Of a stretch of DNA of 12,500 nt, positions 1-9,510 are shown piece by piece. The stretch comes from Stramonita haemastoma (taxonomy: Eukaryota; Mollusca; Gastropoda; Neogastropoda; Muricidae), in NCBI GenBank assembly GCA_030674155.1, contig CM060325.1:22920210-22932709 (forward strand), given 5' to 3'. Position 1 is the stretch's first letter. Every line of letters starts with the position of its first letter. A program made the translations under genes and the position numbers. The notes under the pieces were generated by a model. The model ran no database searches, was not told the origin of the DNA, and saw only the letters and a program-made list of their open reading frames with translations.

Positions 1-970
1 CTGATTTAATCTCACAGTGCAAGAACGCCTTTCCACAATCTTCAGTTAATATGAGCTCAATTATTCCTGCCAGAGGTCGTCACAACCTAAACAACTCCAT
101 TTTTCCATCGAACAGAAATCTCAAAGCTGCATGTCATCATTCAAATGTCCTTTATATTGACAACACCAGTACATTCACAACAAGTTCTGGTGCCCCTCGC
201 TTAGCCCTGTACTTCAACTTAACCCACCCCAGTGACAGAGGTACTGCTAGACTGGCCGCCAATCTAAGGTCAGTGTGGTATGACAGTGGACAAGGCATCC
301 CCAGAAGCAATTACGATTCCAACACAGGTAGAACCAGACAAACTTCTCAAGAACTGAGGGATAGAAGACAGCCCCACCAGGATTACTCCCAGGACAACAA
401 TGAACGGAACTACAGTCAACCACAACGCTTTCATCCATCAGCTGAGGGCTACAACTCCTTTGAGAACTGGCGCAGTCAACGGCAATCAAGTGACAATGCT
501 CGCTACCAACTGAGAATCAATTTCAAACCCCAGACATCATCAAGAATACTCAAATTTTCAGAGTGGTGACTCCTTTGAGTCCAACATTCACAGACAAAAT
601 TCTTACACTGGTCCTGCACCATGCCCTCCCCCATCTTCTCTTCACCATTACCCATCCCTCAATCCAGGGACAGGAAACAATGTACCTCCCATCTTTTCTT
701 CTCATTCGTCTTTTGAAAGTCCTAATTTTTTTCCAAGTCGTAGAGACCTAGAATCAGATCCCCAGACCCTTTTCTAATGTTTCCTCATTTTCCCCTCCTT
801 TACATCCCCATTCAGAGTTAACAAATGCAAGGCAGTTTAATGATTTTCCAAATTATCGCTCTCCCTTCAGAGATTACATACTCCCCATGCCTGGAACCCT
901 CTTTCAATGGCTTCCAATCCAATACCTCAGCATATTCCACATATATATCCAACATAAACAGTATATGTAA
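1..970 (+). pseudogene. LINE ORF1 C-terminal part, SGNH-esterase-like, two frameshifts
   Basis: The reading frame is open from base 3, so the start lies upstream. It encodes the end of an SGNH/GDSL-type hydrolase fold: a segment reading SSIIPARGRHNLNNSIFPSN, then VLYIDNT, then NLTHPSDRGTARLAANLR, which matches the C-terminal block where the catalytic Asp and His normally sit in a DxxH motif. Esterase domains are known in ORF1 of CR1-type LINEs; their role in transposition is unclear. The His is present (225-227), but the Asp position reads Asn (216-218), so catalysis may be lost. After about residue 80 the protein becomes rich in Ser, Gln, Asn and Arg. The first frame stops at 567-569. The same Ser/Pro/Asn-rich style resumes in the next frame from about 514-545 to 775, then in the third frame from about 773 to the stop at 968-970. 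The joins lie near a C4 and a T4 run, fitting single-base indels. It could be an unrelated esterase gene relic, but the downstream ORF2 makes ORF1 likelier. Confidence 0.65.
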
Positions 971-1549
971 TGACCGGGATTTTTTTGGGGGGATGAGTTG
1001 CTTTTTGTTTTGTTTGGCTTTTGTGGGGGAGGGGGGGGGGGTGTCTACCACTGGGGTGGCTGCAGTCTGATTTTTGGATTGCTGAATAAGTAATGCACTT
1101 TGGCTGTTTATGGCTCCTAATGCTCCGTGGGCTGTGTAATTTTTTAACTTGGATTTGGAATATTATTGTCATTTTCATATCTATTTTTTTCTCTTGTATG
1201 TGTGTACATACACATACAAGAGGACTGTTTGCCTGTTGTTTAAATTCGAGTCATTTTTTGTAATCTGGTCTGTTTCAGATTTTTCTGGTTCCCTTTGGAA
1301 TTTACTTGTTATTTGCATTTTGCCATTGTTTTTTGTTTGTTTGTTTGTTTGTTTGTTTTGTTTTGATTGTGTGTGTGTGTGTGTGTTGTTTTCAAAATTC
1401 ATTAATTTAATTTCTTAGTTTTGTGCTGTCCCCTAGCCTCTGCCCCCTTCAGGTATCCTTTTTGAGTAATTGTTACGCTACCTGCTTTATTTAGTTATAA
1501 TTTGCTAGTCATTTAATTGTGTACATAAGTACAAGTGTTTACACATACC
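971..1549 (+). other. Inter-ORF stretch, T/G-rich, no gene seen
   Basis: Between the ORF1 stop and the ORF2 ATG I see no convincing coding sequence. The plus strand is strongly T-rich with G runs: a G-rich stretch at about 1025-1041, GTTT repeats at about 1330-1357 and a short (TG)n at about 1368-1387. Short open frames here are low-complexity and show no recognisable domain. The distance of about 580 bases is long for an inter-ORF spacer, so part of it may be inserted or expanded sequence. Confidence 0.5.
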
Positions 1550-4406
1550 ATGTGTAGTGAAAATAACTCTTGGCTAACAAAACACGGTTTTCGTATAGGA
1601 CACTTAAATATTAATCATATGATAAACAAAATAACAGAAATACCTGCAATTCTATCAAATTCTGAAAAAAACTTCCATGTCTTTGGTTTTTCTGAAACGC
1701 ATTTAAATCCTCACATTTCAGATAATGATATCTCCATACCAGGTTATACCGTTGTTCGTAGAGACCCCCAAAATTTTCATGAAACTGGCTTAATGGTCTA
1801 CATTCACAACTCAATTCAGTTTAAAAGACTAATACATTTAGAGAGTATACCATAGAATCAATTTGGATAGAAATTAAAATCAAACATTCTAAACCAATTA
1901 TTTTATGTTTTCTGTACAGAAATTCTGCTGAAAATATTAACTGGATTAATCGGTATATATCTATGATGGAAAACATTAATGAGGATTTAAAAGACATTAT
2001 ACAGTTAGGAGACTTCAACATAGACTTGATAAAAACAAATAGCCAATGGAGTCAAACATTCGAGTTATTCAATTTAAAACAGTTAATTAATTCACCAACA
2101 CGTATTACTAAGACATCCAAAACTTTAATAGACCATGTTTACACTACCAATCCTGATACAATTATTGAAATAGCTGTTCCTGTATTTGGTTGTAGCGATC
2201 ATTTTCCTATTTGTATTACATGGTCCAAAAAAGGAATAAAAGTACCCTTTCTAAATCATAAAACTATTACATATAGAAATTTCTCTAAATTCGATACTTC
2301 TAACTTCCTGCAAGATCTCATAAACTCTGCTCTCAACAATATATATCAACTGACCAATCCAGATCATGCTCTTGACTTATGGTGTCAGATTTTCTGTGAT
2401 GTGTACAATAAACATGCTCCTTTTCAAACAAAAAGAGTTAAATACAGAATTAAACCACCTTGGCTCACTAAACAAGCTCAAGCAAATATTCGTTTAAGAG
2501 ATAACCTGTTAAAAAGAGGATCCCGTGAAGACTATAAAAAACAAAGAAACTATGTTACTAGTCTTTTAAGAGCAGAAAAAAAGAAATACTTTGAACAACT
2601 AGTTGATAGAAACAAAGATAGTAAGACCATTTGGAAGGCCATCAATAAACTAACTAATAAAAAACTAAGCAATAATTCAAATAATATTAAAGATATATCA
2701 GTAGATGCATTAAATCATCATTTTTCAACAGTATCAGATCAGGTAATTGTAAACGACAATTCAGATAGCAATGATTTAAGAGACCTGAAAAAAATTTGCT
2801 CTAACCACAACATCTACTCAAAGCTCAACATTGCACCTGTTAGTGTCCATGATGTGTTAATTTCTCTCAAAGGCCTAAAACAAACAGCAACACGTGGACT
2901 GGATGGACTGGATGGTATTATATTAAAACTAGCTGCTCCTGTAATAACAGACACACTTACATATATCTATAATCTTTGTATAAGTAAAAACACCTTCCCA
3001 AAAAATATTAAAGCAAGCCAAAGTAATTCCATTGTTTAAATCAGGAAATACCACTGACCCTTCAAATTACAGACCAATTTCTATTTTGTCAGCACTTTCA
3101 AAGCCCTTAGAACAACACATACATAAATGCCTGCTTGCTCATCTGAATAAGTATAATCTCATACATCCCAACCAGTCAGGGTTTAGAGCCAACCATTCTT
3201 GTAATACAGCATTATTAAAACTCACTGAAAGATGGTTATCCAATATAAACAAAAACCAATTTACCGGAGTTCTCTTTGTAGATTTTGCCAAGGCGTTTGA
3301 CGTCCTTGATCATAACCTCCTCTTGAAGAAACTAGCCATCTATAATCTATCCCCTAATGCACTTGAATTTATTTATTCCTTTCTGTCCAACAGACAACAA
3401 AAAGTGTATCTTAACAATCACTTATCTAATTACCTTCCAAATACTTACGTGTTCCTCAGGGATCTGTTCTTGGTCCTCTGCTATTTTCTCTTTATATCAA
3501 CGACTTACCGCTGTCTATCAAAACATCATGTGAATTATTTGCTGACGACACCACTATAGACACTACCCATAAGGATCCACACCAGGTCTTTCGAGTAATG
3601 CAAGAAAACATAGATATTCTCATCAAATGGACACATATAAATCACATGGCACTCAATCCTAATAAAACCAAATTTATGCTCATCTCAACTCGGCAAAAAA
3701 CGTCAAAACCTCAACATAAATAAACCATCACTGTATATAAATAACGATATAATAGAAGAAAATTCAAGTCATAAACTATTAGGAGTAATTATTGATAATA
3801 ATTTATCTTGGTCTGAACATATTAAAAAATTAGCCAAAACCATTGCCTCAAAAATATTTCAACTGCGTAAAATAAAACATTTTTTTGTCTTTGCACGCAA
3901 GAAAGGTATTCTTTTATTCATATATTCAGTCAAACATTGATTATTCTTCCACCCTTTGGGATCTGGCAAGCAAAAACTTAATGAAATCTATTACTAGAGT
4001 CCACAAACGTGCCATTAAACTCGTATTAGACAAACCAGGTTCATTAACAGATGCCGACTATAAAGATAATAACCTCCTTCCTTTAAACTCCAAACTACTT
4101 TTCAACAAAGGAACCCTAATGCATAAGATTTTTCATGGCATTGTTCCACCATCACTAAGAGACATGTTTACTGTTAACCAATTTAGACATTCCCACACAA
4201 TCGATCTTCCATTGCCTAGACTAACATTATATAAATCAAGCCTGTTATATTCTGGAAGCTGGCTCTGGAACAGACTTCCTGTCTTTTTAAAAACGGAAAC
4301 AAACCATAAAAGATTCAGAATATTGTGTCATGATTTTTTTAATGAAAAATACAAACCTGGTGTCACTTTCTCCCCAAATGTACTAATCAACGATTTGTAC
4401 TTGTGA
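1550..4406 (+). pseudogene. LINE ORF2: AP endonuclease and reverse transcriptase, five frameshifts
   Basis: This would encode the polyprotein that nicks target DNA and reverse-transcribes element RNA, about 950 residues, normal for CR1-type ORF2. The ATG at 1550 is chosen because it is the first in frame and precedes the endonuclease motif HLNINHM. Endonuclease signatures follow: SETHL (about 1690-1710), LGDFN (about 2005-2020) and CSDHFPI (about 2190-2205). Reverse transcriptase signatures are KVIPLFKSG then NYRPISIL (about 3020-3090), FRANHSCNTALL, motif A FVDFAKAFDVLDH (about 3275-3310), VPQGSVLGPLLFSLYIND (about 3450-3510) and motif C FADD (3538-3549), then KLLGVIIDNNLSW and a C-terminal YIQSNIDYSSTLWD block. 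The frame changes near 1843, 3018, 3447, 3695-3700 (A6 run) and 3880-3886 (T7 run). No stop interrupts the joined reading apart from those caused by shifts. A 9-bp tandem duplication at about 2897-2914 gives GLDGLDG where GLDG is usual. All catalytic residues I can identify are present. Confidence 0.9.
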
Positions 4407-4618
4407 TAAGCCAATAAGTTGTATGCTTTGCTGATTTGTTAACCTGTCTGTTGGTATGTCAAAATTTGTGTCAAACTGTAAGTTTGTCTTTCAGTTGTGT
4501 GATAAATCTAGAGGTTTTGGTACGCCTAATTTTCTAGCACATTTCAGAGCAATTTGCATAGCTATTTACACATATTTATGTAGCCCATGTTTCTGAAAAC
4601 TCCCTCTATCTTCCTATC

Positions 4619-4777
<159 letters not shown>

Positions 4778-4933
4778 CCCTGCTGTTACTTGTTCTTGAT
4801 TGATTTGTTTTTTCTTTGATGCATTTTTATTCTCTTCCTGTCGTTTCCTTCACTGTTTTTCTTTCCATCTATTCTTTTTTGTCTTTTTTCAAACATATTG
4901 CTTGTGCTTTGGTGTTTCTACTTATTCCCTTTT

Positions 4934-4980
4934 AGAGGGCTAGATGAAAAAAAGTCATTGTACTTAATCTATTACCCTCT
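4934..4980 (+). promoter_or_regulatory. LINE 3'-terminal stem-loop, candidate RT recognition element
   Basis: AGAGGG (4934-4939) pairs with CCCTCT (4975-4980), and just inside it TAGAT (4941-4945) pairs with ATCTA (4967-4971). This gives 11 base pairs with a small internal loop and an apical loop of about 21 bases. It ends a few bases before AATAAA and the tail. LINEs of the L2/CR1 type are known to carry a conserved 3' stem-loop used by their reverse transcriptase to recognise template RNA. Position and structure fit; function is inferred. Confidence 0.6.
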
Positions 4981-4983
4981 GTA

Positions 4984-4989
4984 AATAAA
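4984..4989 (+). promoter_or_regulatory. AATAAA polyadenylation-type hexamer
   Basis: A canonical AATAAA lies directly before the hexamer tail. It may act as the element's 3'-processing signal or simply be part of the conserved LINE end. Confidence 0.4.
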
Positions 4990-4991
4990 AT

Positions 4992-5013
4992 TTCGTATTC
5001 GTATTCGTATTCG

Positions 5014-5018
<5 letters not shown>
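4992..5018 (+). repeat. LINE 3' tail, (TTCGTA)4.5
   Basis: Four and a half head-to-tail copies of TTCGTA follow AATAAA. CR1-group LINEs end in a few copies of a short repeat rather than poly(A), so this marks the element's 3' boundary. TC repeat follows with no gap. Confidence 0.85.
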
Positions 5019-5357
<339 letters not shown>

Positions 5358-5434
5358 CTTTGATTATTATCTGTTTAGACCACATTTCATAGAAGTAGCT
5401 TTTTTGTGGTTTATTTTGGGTTGGGTTTTTTTTT

Positions 5435-5459
5435 GGGGGGATGGGGGGTGGGGGTGGGG
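5435..5459 (+). other. G-quadruplex-prone run
   Basis: Four runs of six, six, five and four G are separated by AT, T and T, with two more GGG triplets upstream (about 5418-5425). Loops of one or two bases fit a stable intramolecular G-quadruplex. Formation in vivo is inference. Confidence 0.7.
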
Positions 5460-5463
5460 TTCG

Positions 5464-5504
5464 AAATGACTAGTATGGTTATTCGCTTTGGCTACTGGTC
5501 ATTT
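5464..5504. repeat. 12-bp inverted repeat with 17-base loop
   Basis: AAATGACTAGTA (5464-5475) faces TACTGGTCATTT (5493-5504). Eleven positions are complementary and one is a T-G wobble, so an RNA copy from the plus strand could pair across all twelve. It starts five bases after the G-rich run. No known element end is recognised. Confidence 0.65.
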
Positions 5505-5913
5505 TTTTCACGGCAGTCACCAACGCCTCAGCGATAACAGTAGCAAGTTATCTGTGAAAGACAAGTCTCGGAATGAACAATAGCTGGCATGATTTCGCAG
5601 AAAAGTCTCAACGTTTCTTTGTGTTCAAGCAAAAAATAATTACAATGATTCGTTTGTTTTCCATCGTGACTTCATTGCAATATGCATGCAAGGTAGTTAT
5701 AACACTAACAGCATTCTGTTATTTCATTTCAATGTCAACATAACTTATTATCTCACAAACAGAAATTGGGCTATGCAAGCCATAGACCTACAGAAAAACA
5801 ATTGACGAACATGATCCTTTTTTTTAATTTTAGTTCTCTGGCAATATTTTCTGAAACCCCAGTGAACAAGCATGTGCGCAGTATGTTAATTTCCTTACAT
5901 ACCTTACTTACTC

Positions 5914-5930
5914 TATAAAATGTTATAAAA
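5914..5930 (+). promoter_or_regulatory. Paired TATAAAA motifs, possible core promoter
   Basis: TATAAAA occurs at 5914-5920 and again at 5924-5930 in otherwise AT-rich DNA. A start site about 30 bases downstream would fall near 5945-5960. No clear transcript or coding region follows, so chance is quite possible. Confidence 0.2.
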
Positions 5931-5970
5931 TAGTACGGGAGATGGTTTAGCGTATGTTTAGCATACAGTG

Positions 5971-6007
5971 GTGCGGTGACTGCTTGAAGACAACAGAATC
6001 ACCGCAC
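5971..6007. repeat. Perfect 9-bp inverted repeat
   Basis: GTGCGGTGA (5971-5979) and TCACCGCAC (5999-6007) are exact reverse complements around a 19-base loop. A smaller GTATG/CATAC hairpin lies just upstream at about 5952-5966. The local sequence is more GC-rich than its surroundings. It might be a remnant of a small mobile element, but no family is recognised. Confidence 0.55.
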
Positions 6008-6080
6008 TGGTCGAATTCTCTTGATGGTGGACTTGACAAGGTCTATGGTCAACGTCTTCGCGCAAATGGACTTGCGAATT

Positions 6081-6254
6081 TTCTTTTTTTTTTTCATTCG
6101 CCATCTGTTTGTGGGTTGTTTTTTTTGTTTGTTTTTGTTTTTGTTTTTGTTTTTTACTCTTTTTCTGTTTCCCTGTCTCTCAGTCTCTGTTTCTGTGTTT
6201 GTGTCTGTCTGTCTGTCTCTGATTCTCTCTCATTCATTCTCTCTCTCTCATTCA

Positions 6255-6323
<69 letters not shown>

Positions 6324-6358
6324 CTCTCTCCTCTCTCTCTCTCTCTCTCCGTAGAGAG
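6081..6358. repeat. Poly-T, TTTTTG and TC-rich low-complexity tract
   Basis: Poly-T and TTTTTG repeats (about 6081-6160) give way to TCTG and ATTC-type repeats, then to mainly TC repeat from about 6260 to 6349. The TC tract ends against a short GA run (about 6353-6361), so the two can pair as a hairpin. Frames reading through it consist of Ser/Leu runs and are not genes. Confidence 0.9.
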
Positions 6359-6366
6359 AGGGGGAC

Positions 6367-6387
6367 AGACTTCAGACTTCAGACTTC
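6367..6387. repeat. Three tandem copies of AGACTTC
   Basis: Three exact 7-base copies lie directly after the GA run. A related TCTTCAGACTCC appears near 6410-6421. This is a short local duplication with no assigned role. Confidence 0.8.
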
Positions 6388-6633
6388 AAATAATTTAATG
6401 TTCATAAGTCTTCAGACTCCTAACATTTTGCACTCTAACTCATGCAATTTCCAGCGGTATACAGATTGCCTGGATTCTGAAAAGGAAACTACAAAGAGTA
6501 AACATGATTGTACACATCGGCATACAAAATATGAATAATAATGTATTGAGTAATACAAATTAAGATATCATGATCGCTTGTGCATGTCTCGCTCAAATTT
6601 TTTGGCATACTCATAGTTGATCTTGTACGCATG
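6388..6633. other. Short unique spacer, nothing recognised
   Basis: About 245 bases of AT-rich sequence with no domain, RNA gene or element end that I can identify. Confidence 0.5.
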
Positions 6634-6654
6634 CCCCCCCCCCCCCCCCCCCCC
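6634..6654. repeat. 21-base C homopolymer
   Basis: Twenty-one consecutive C on the plus strand. It can form an i-motif on one strand and a quadruplex on the other. The length is unreliable in most sequencing data. Confidence 0.9.
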
Positions 6655-6689
6655 ATATGTGCACCCATGCAGTTCGTGCGCGTGCTCAA

Positions 6690-6787
6690 ACGCACACACA
6701 CACACGCACGTACGCACACACGCACTCACACGCACGCACGCACTCACCCGCACGCACGCACGCACTCACACGCACGCACACACACAC

Positions 6788-6846
<59 letters not shown>
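6690..6846. repeat. CA / CGCA microsatellite
   Basis: An imperfect array of CACA, CGCA and CTCA units (about 6690-6788) passes into about 28 uninterrupted CA units ending at 6845-6846. Alternating purine-pyrimidine with CG steps favours Z-DNA. It directly abuts the 3' end of the minus-strand LINE, where it reads (TG)n in element orientation. Confidence 0.95.
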
Positions 6847-6847
<1 letters not shown>

Positions 6848-6909
6848 ATTCTGGCCTTTGGCCCTCTTCCAACATGATTGATGGTTTTTCAGGAAGTCAG
6901 GAATTTCTT
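6847..6909 (-). other. Very short LINE 3' UTR with GGCC hairpin
   Basis: Only about 63 bases lie between the ORF2 stop and the (TG)n array. They include GGCC-AAA-GGCC in element orientation (6853-6863 on the plus strand), a tight self-complementary hairpin near the very end. No AATAAA is seen. A 3'-terminal hairpin could mark the RNA for the element's reverse transcriptase, which is inference. Confidence 0.5.
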
Positions 6910-9510
6910 TTAGTTAGCTAGTATCTTTAACACCTCTCTCTTATTCACAGCATGGTAAATAAACTGAGCCAGGTTTTGCATGAACAGTGAGTCACAGTTG
7001 GTCATTATATCACAAAATAAGCTTTCATCTAGTTGATTATCCCCTAAATATTTGTTCCTTAGTTCTTTGTAATTATGACATGTACAAATCAAATGGATTT
7101 CATTTTCTATTTCATTTTGACAGAAACTACACAGCAAAACTGAAGGATCATCCTGTGCATAACGAAAAGTATTTGCGTTCAGGGGAAGAACCCCCATTCT
7201 GGCTTTGGCAAGAGTGTCTCGAAAGTGTTTAACATTTAAGGTATCAACATAAGGTTCAGTCATGAAGTTTGATTTAAAAGATGCATACAATGAAAACCTT
7301 TCGCTATTGTTAAGTGCATCCGACCAGTCACTAATGAAATTTGTCACAAGGCGTTCTTTCAACAATGAAAAGAATCTCCGTTCATTCCCGACACCCTGGT
7401 TTAACCATGCAAATCCCAAACCACATTTTTCTAATATAGTTCTCAATCTGTATGCCCAACACACAATACCATTTTCATCCATGCTAACCTGCATTAAATA
7501 AGCTTGCTTAGGCAGTCTCTTTAATTCCATGTGCAACAATTTCACCCAATACTTAACAGCTCTCATGCATGCATTAATCTGAAGAGAGTATCTGCCCAGT
7601 TCGCCGTAAATGCATTTATTTGGGGTTTTAGGAGAGACACCTAGAAAGCGTTTGCATGCTAAGGTATGAACTTTTTCGATTGAATCAGTGTGTTCAAGTC
7701 CCCAAAACTCTGATCCATATAACAAGATTGGCTGAACCTGGGCATCAAACATCTTAAAGTAAGTCTGTTTAGAAATATCATTAAGATTGCGGAGCACTCG
7801 AGCACATTCATAAACTGCCTTCCTTCCTTTTGTAACTAATTTCTTGACTCCTTGAACTACACTCAGTTTTGTAGTAAAAGTATATCCCAGGTAGGTGTAA
7901 CTATTAACCACTTCCAGGTTTGCTCCATCTAAATGCCATTTTTCATTCCGACCTAGGTGTCCACCCTTTCTAAACACCATAATTTTAGATTTATCTATAT
8001 TTATATCCAGATATTTTTCTTTGCATAGCTTACTCAGATTGTTCAACTGGCTTTGTAGCCCTACAGGAGTCTTTGACAAAAGAGCCAGGTCATCTGCAAA
8101 TAACAATAGAAATAATTCCATAGAACCAGGTTGCAGTTGAATTCCATGTTTTCCCACATTTTCCATAGTTACAGCTATTTCATCTATAAACAATGAGAAG
8201 AGAGCAGGGCTCAAAATACATCCTTGCTTAACACCAAGCGGACATTTAAAGACATCAGACATCGTTTCATTCACACGAACACAGGACAAAACAGAGGAAT
8301 ACATGGCCTTTATGGCTTCCAAAAATGGTCCTGACAAACCTGCCCTAACTAGGGTTGCAAATAAAGAAGGTCGATGTACAGAATCGAAAGCCTTTTTCAG
8401 GTCTATGAACGCTACATATAATTTTTCCCCTTTTTTGTTCAGGGCTCTTTCGACAATAGAAGACAAGGTAAAAATATGATCAATGGTTGAATATGACTTC
8501 CTAAAGCCTGCTTGTTCTTCCACAATTTTTTCGTTTTCTTCCATCCAAGACACAAGTCTTTTTCTGAGAACACTTGTATAGATTTTACTGATAATACTTA
8601 ATAAAGAAATGCCCCTGTAATTGTCAGGCAGATCTGCATCTCCCTTCTTGAATATAGGTACAATCATAGAATATGACCACTGACTTGGAAATTCGCCATT
8701 ACGGAAAATCTTATTAAACAAAAGAGTTAAGAAAGCTACTGATTTTAATTCTGCAGTCTTGAGCATTTCAGCAACAACCCCATCACAACCACATGCTTTC
8801 CCATTCTTTAGCGTTGCAATGGCGGTTCTAACTTCGGCCTCAGCTATAGGAATGTTTAGCTCATTTACCGATTCCTGATTTATATTAACAAAAACATCCC
8901 TGTCTTGCCCGTGGGCTTCATCTGTTCTAAAAACCAATTTAAAATGTTCAAGCCATTTATCTAACGATATGTTTTCACTCAGTTTCTGTTTGTTTGTTTT
9001 TGATCTTATTTCTGACCAGAACAGTTTGGGGTCATGAATAGCTTGGTTTATTCTACGAGCTTTCTCCTTTTTATAGCTAGATCTTTTACTCTGTTTAAGT
9101 TGACGATACTCTTTTCTTGCATTTACAAAAGCAACTCGTTTCCTATTGACCGATTCTAAATCTTCTATCTCATCATCTCTATTTGCTCTCCCCAGACGCA
9201 TACCTTTATCATACTTATTTTTTGATTTTCTGAAGGCATTGAGAAGTTTATAAGTTAACCGTTTAGCTTCTTTACATTCTCTATCGAACCAAGGAGCTCC
9301 CTTGTTGTCCTGATACATATCTACTTTGAATCTTTTTTTCATGCAAATTGCGGCATTCAACAGACAGTCTACAAATCTTGTTAGAGCTGACTCAGTGTTT
9401 GTGTCTATTTCTTCAAAAGCATGGTCAAGGTCAGTGACTGATTCAGGTGAGGACAAGTTAGCTAAAAACTCTCCCTCTTTTTCTTTGTCCCAGCACAACT
9501 TTCCTTCCAA
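6910..9510 (-). CDS. LINE ORF2, reverse transcriptase part
   Basis: An uninterrupted frame of about 866 codons copies element RNA into DNA at the nicked target. It begins in the linker after the endonuclease ([12 protein letters not shown]). It continues through a Lys/Arg-rich helical region, [52 protein letters not shown], motif [14 protein letters not shown] (about residues 368-380), [10 protein letters not shown] (about 426-435) and motif C FADD (471-474; plus positions 8089-8100). Then come SYTYLGYTF and a thumb/C-terminal region with [19 protein letters not shown]...EIHLICTC cluster (about residues 794-812) is a Cx2C/HxxxC zinc-knuckle-like motif common at LINE ORF2 ends. The stop is at 6912-6910. 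The segment does not start with a real initiator: it is the downstream part of one ORF2 whose endonuclease half lies in another frame, joined by a one-base loss near 9506. No RNase H motif is visible. Confidence 0.92.
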   Translation of the reverse strand: MEGKLCWDKEKEGEFLANLSSPESVTDLDHAFEEIDTNTESALTRFVDCLLNAAICMKKRFKVDMYQDNKGAPWFDRECKEAKRLTYKLLNAFRKSKNKYDKGMRLGRANRDDEIEDLESVNRKRVAFVNARKEYRQLKQSKRSSYKKEKARRINQAIHDPKLFWSEIRSKTNKQKLSENISLDKWLEHFKLVFRTDEAHGQDRDVFVNINQESVNELNIPIAEAEVRTAIATLKNGKACGCDGVVAEMLKTAELKSVAFLTLLFNKIFRNGEFPSQWSYSMIVPIFKKGDADLPDNYRGISLLSIISKIYTSVLRKRLVSWMEENEKIVEEQAGFRKSYSTIDHIFTLSSIVERALNKKGEKLYVAFIDLKKAFDSVHRPSLFATLVRAGLSGPFLEAIKAMYSSVLSCVRVNETMSDVFKCPLGVKQGCILSPALFSLFIDEIAVTMENVGKHGIQLQPGSMELFLLLFADDLALLSKTPVGLQSQLNNLSKLCKEKYLDINIDKSKIMVFRKGGHLGRNEKWHLDGANLEVVNSYTYLGYTFTTKLSVVQGVKKLVTKGRKAVYECARVLRNLNDISKQTYFKMFDAQVQPILLYGSEFWGLEHTDSIEKVHTLACKRFLGVSPKTPNKCIYGELGRYSLQINACMRAVKYWVKLLHMELKRLPKQAYLMQVSMDENGIVCWAYRLRTILEKCGLGFAWLNQGVGNERRFFSLLKERLVTNFISDWSDALNNSERFSLYASFKSNFMTEPYVDTLNVKHFRDTLAKARMGVLPLNANTFRYAQDDPSVLLCSFCQNEIENEIHLICTCHNYKELRNKYLGDNQLDESLFCDIMTNCDSLFMQNLAQFIYHAVNKREVLKILAN

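Larger units (their letters stand above)
5358..5953. other. Spacer without a recognisable gene
   Basis: About 600 bases of AT-rich unique sequence. I see no coding frame with recognisable domains, no LINE motif and no RNA gene. Local structures worth marking are a G-rich run (5435-5459), a 12-bp hairpin (5464-5504) and two TATAAAA motifs (5914-5930), annotated separately. Confidence 0.6.

Noticed and set aside
1149..1418. Hydrophobic open frame of about 89 codons in the inter-ORF stretch
   Set aside because: Its hydrophobicity comes from T-rich and GTTT/TG repeat sequence. No signal or domain is evident.
5945..6075. tRNA gene or tRNA-derived SINE
   Set aside because: TGGTTTAGC and GGTCGAATTC vaguely recall A and B boxes, but the cloverleaf stems, anticodon arm and box spacing do not fit.
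5954..6538. Open frame of about 194 codons on the plus strand
   Set aside because: Most of it is Phe/Leu/Ser runs from poly-T and TC repeat. The short non-repeat ends match nothing I recognise.
6568..6921. His/Thr- and Cys/Val-rich frames over the CA array
   Set aside because: They are microsatellite translations in several phases, with no real coding signal.
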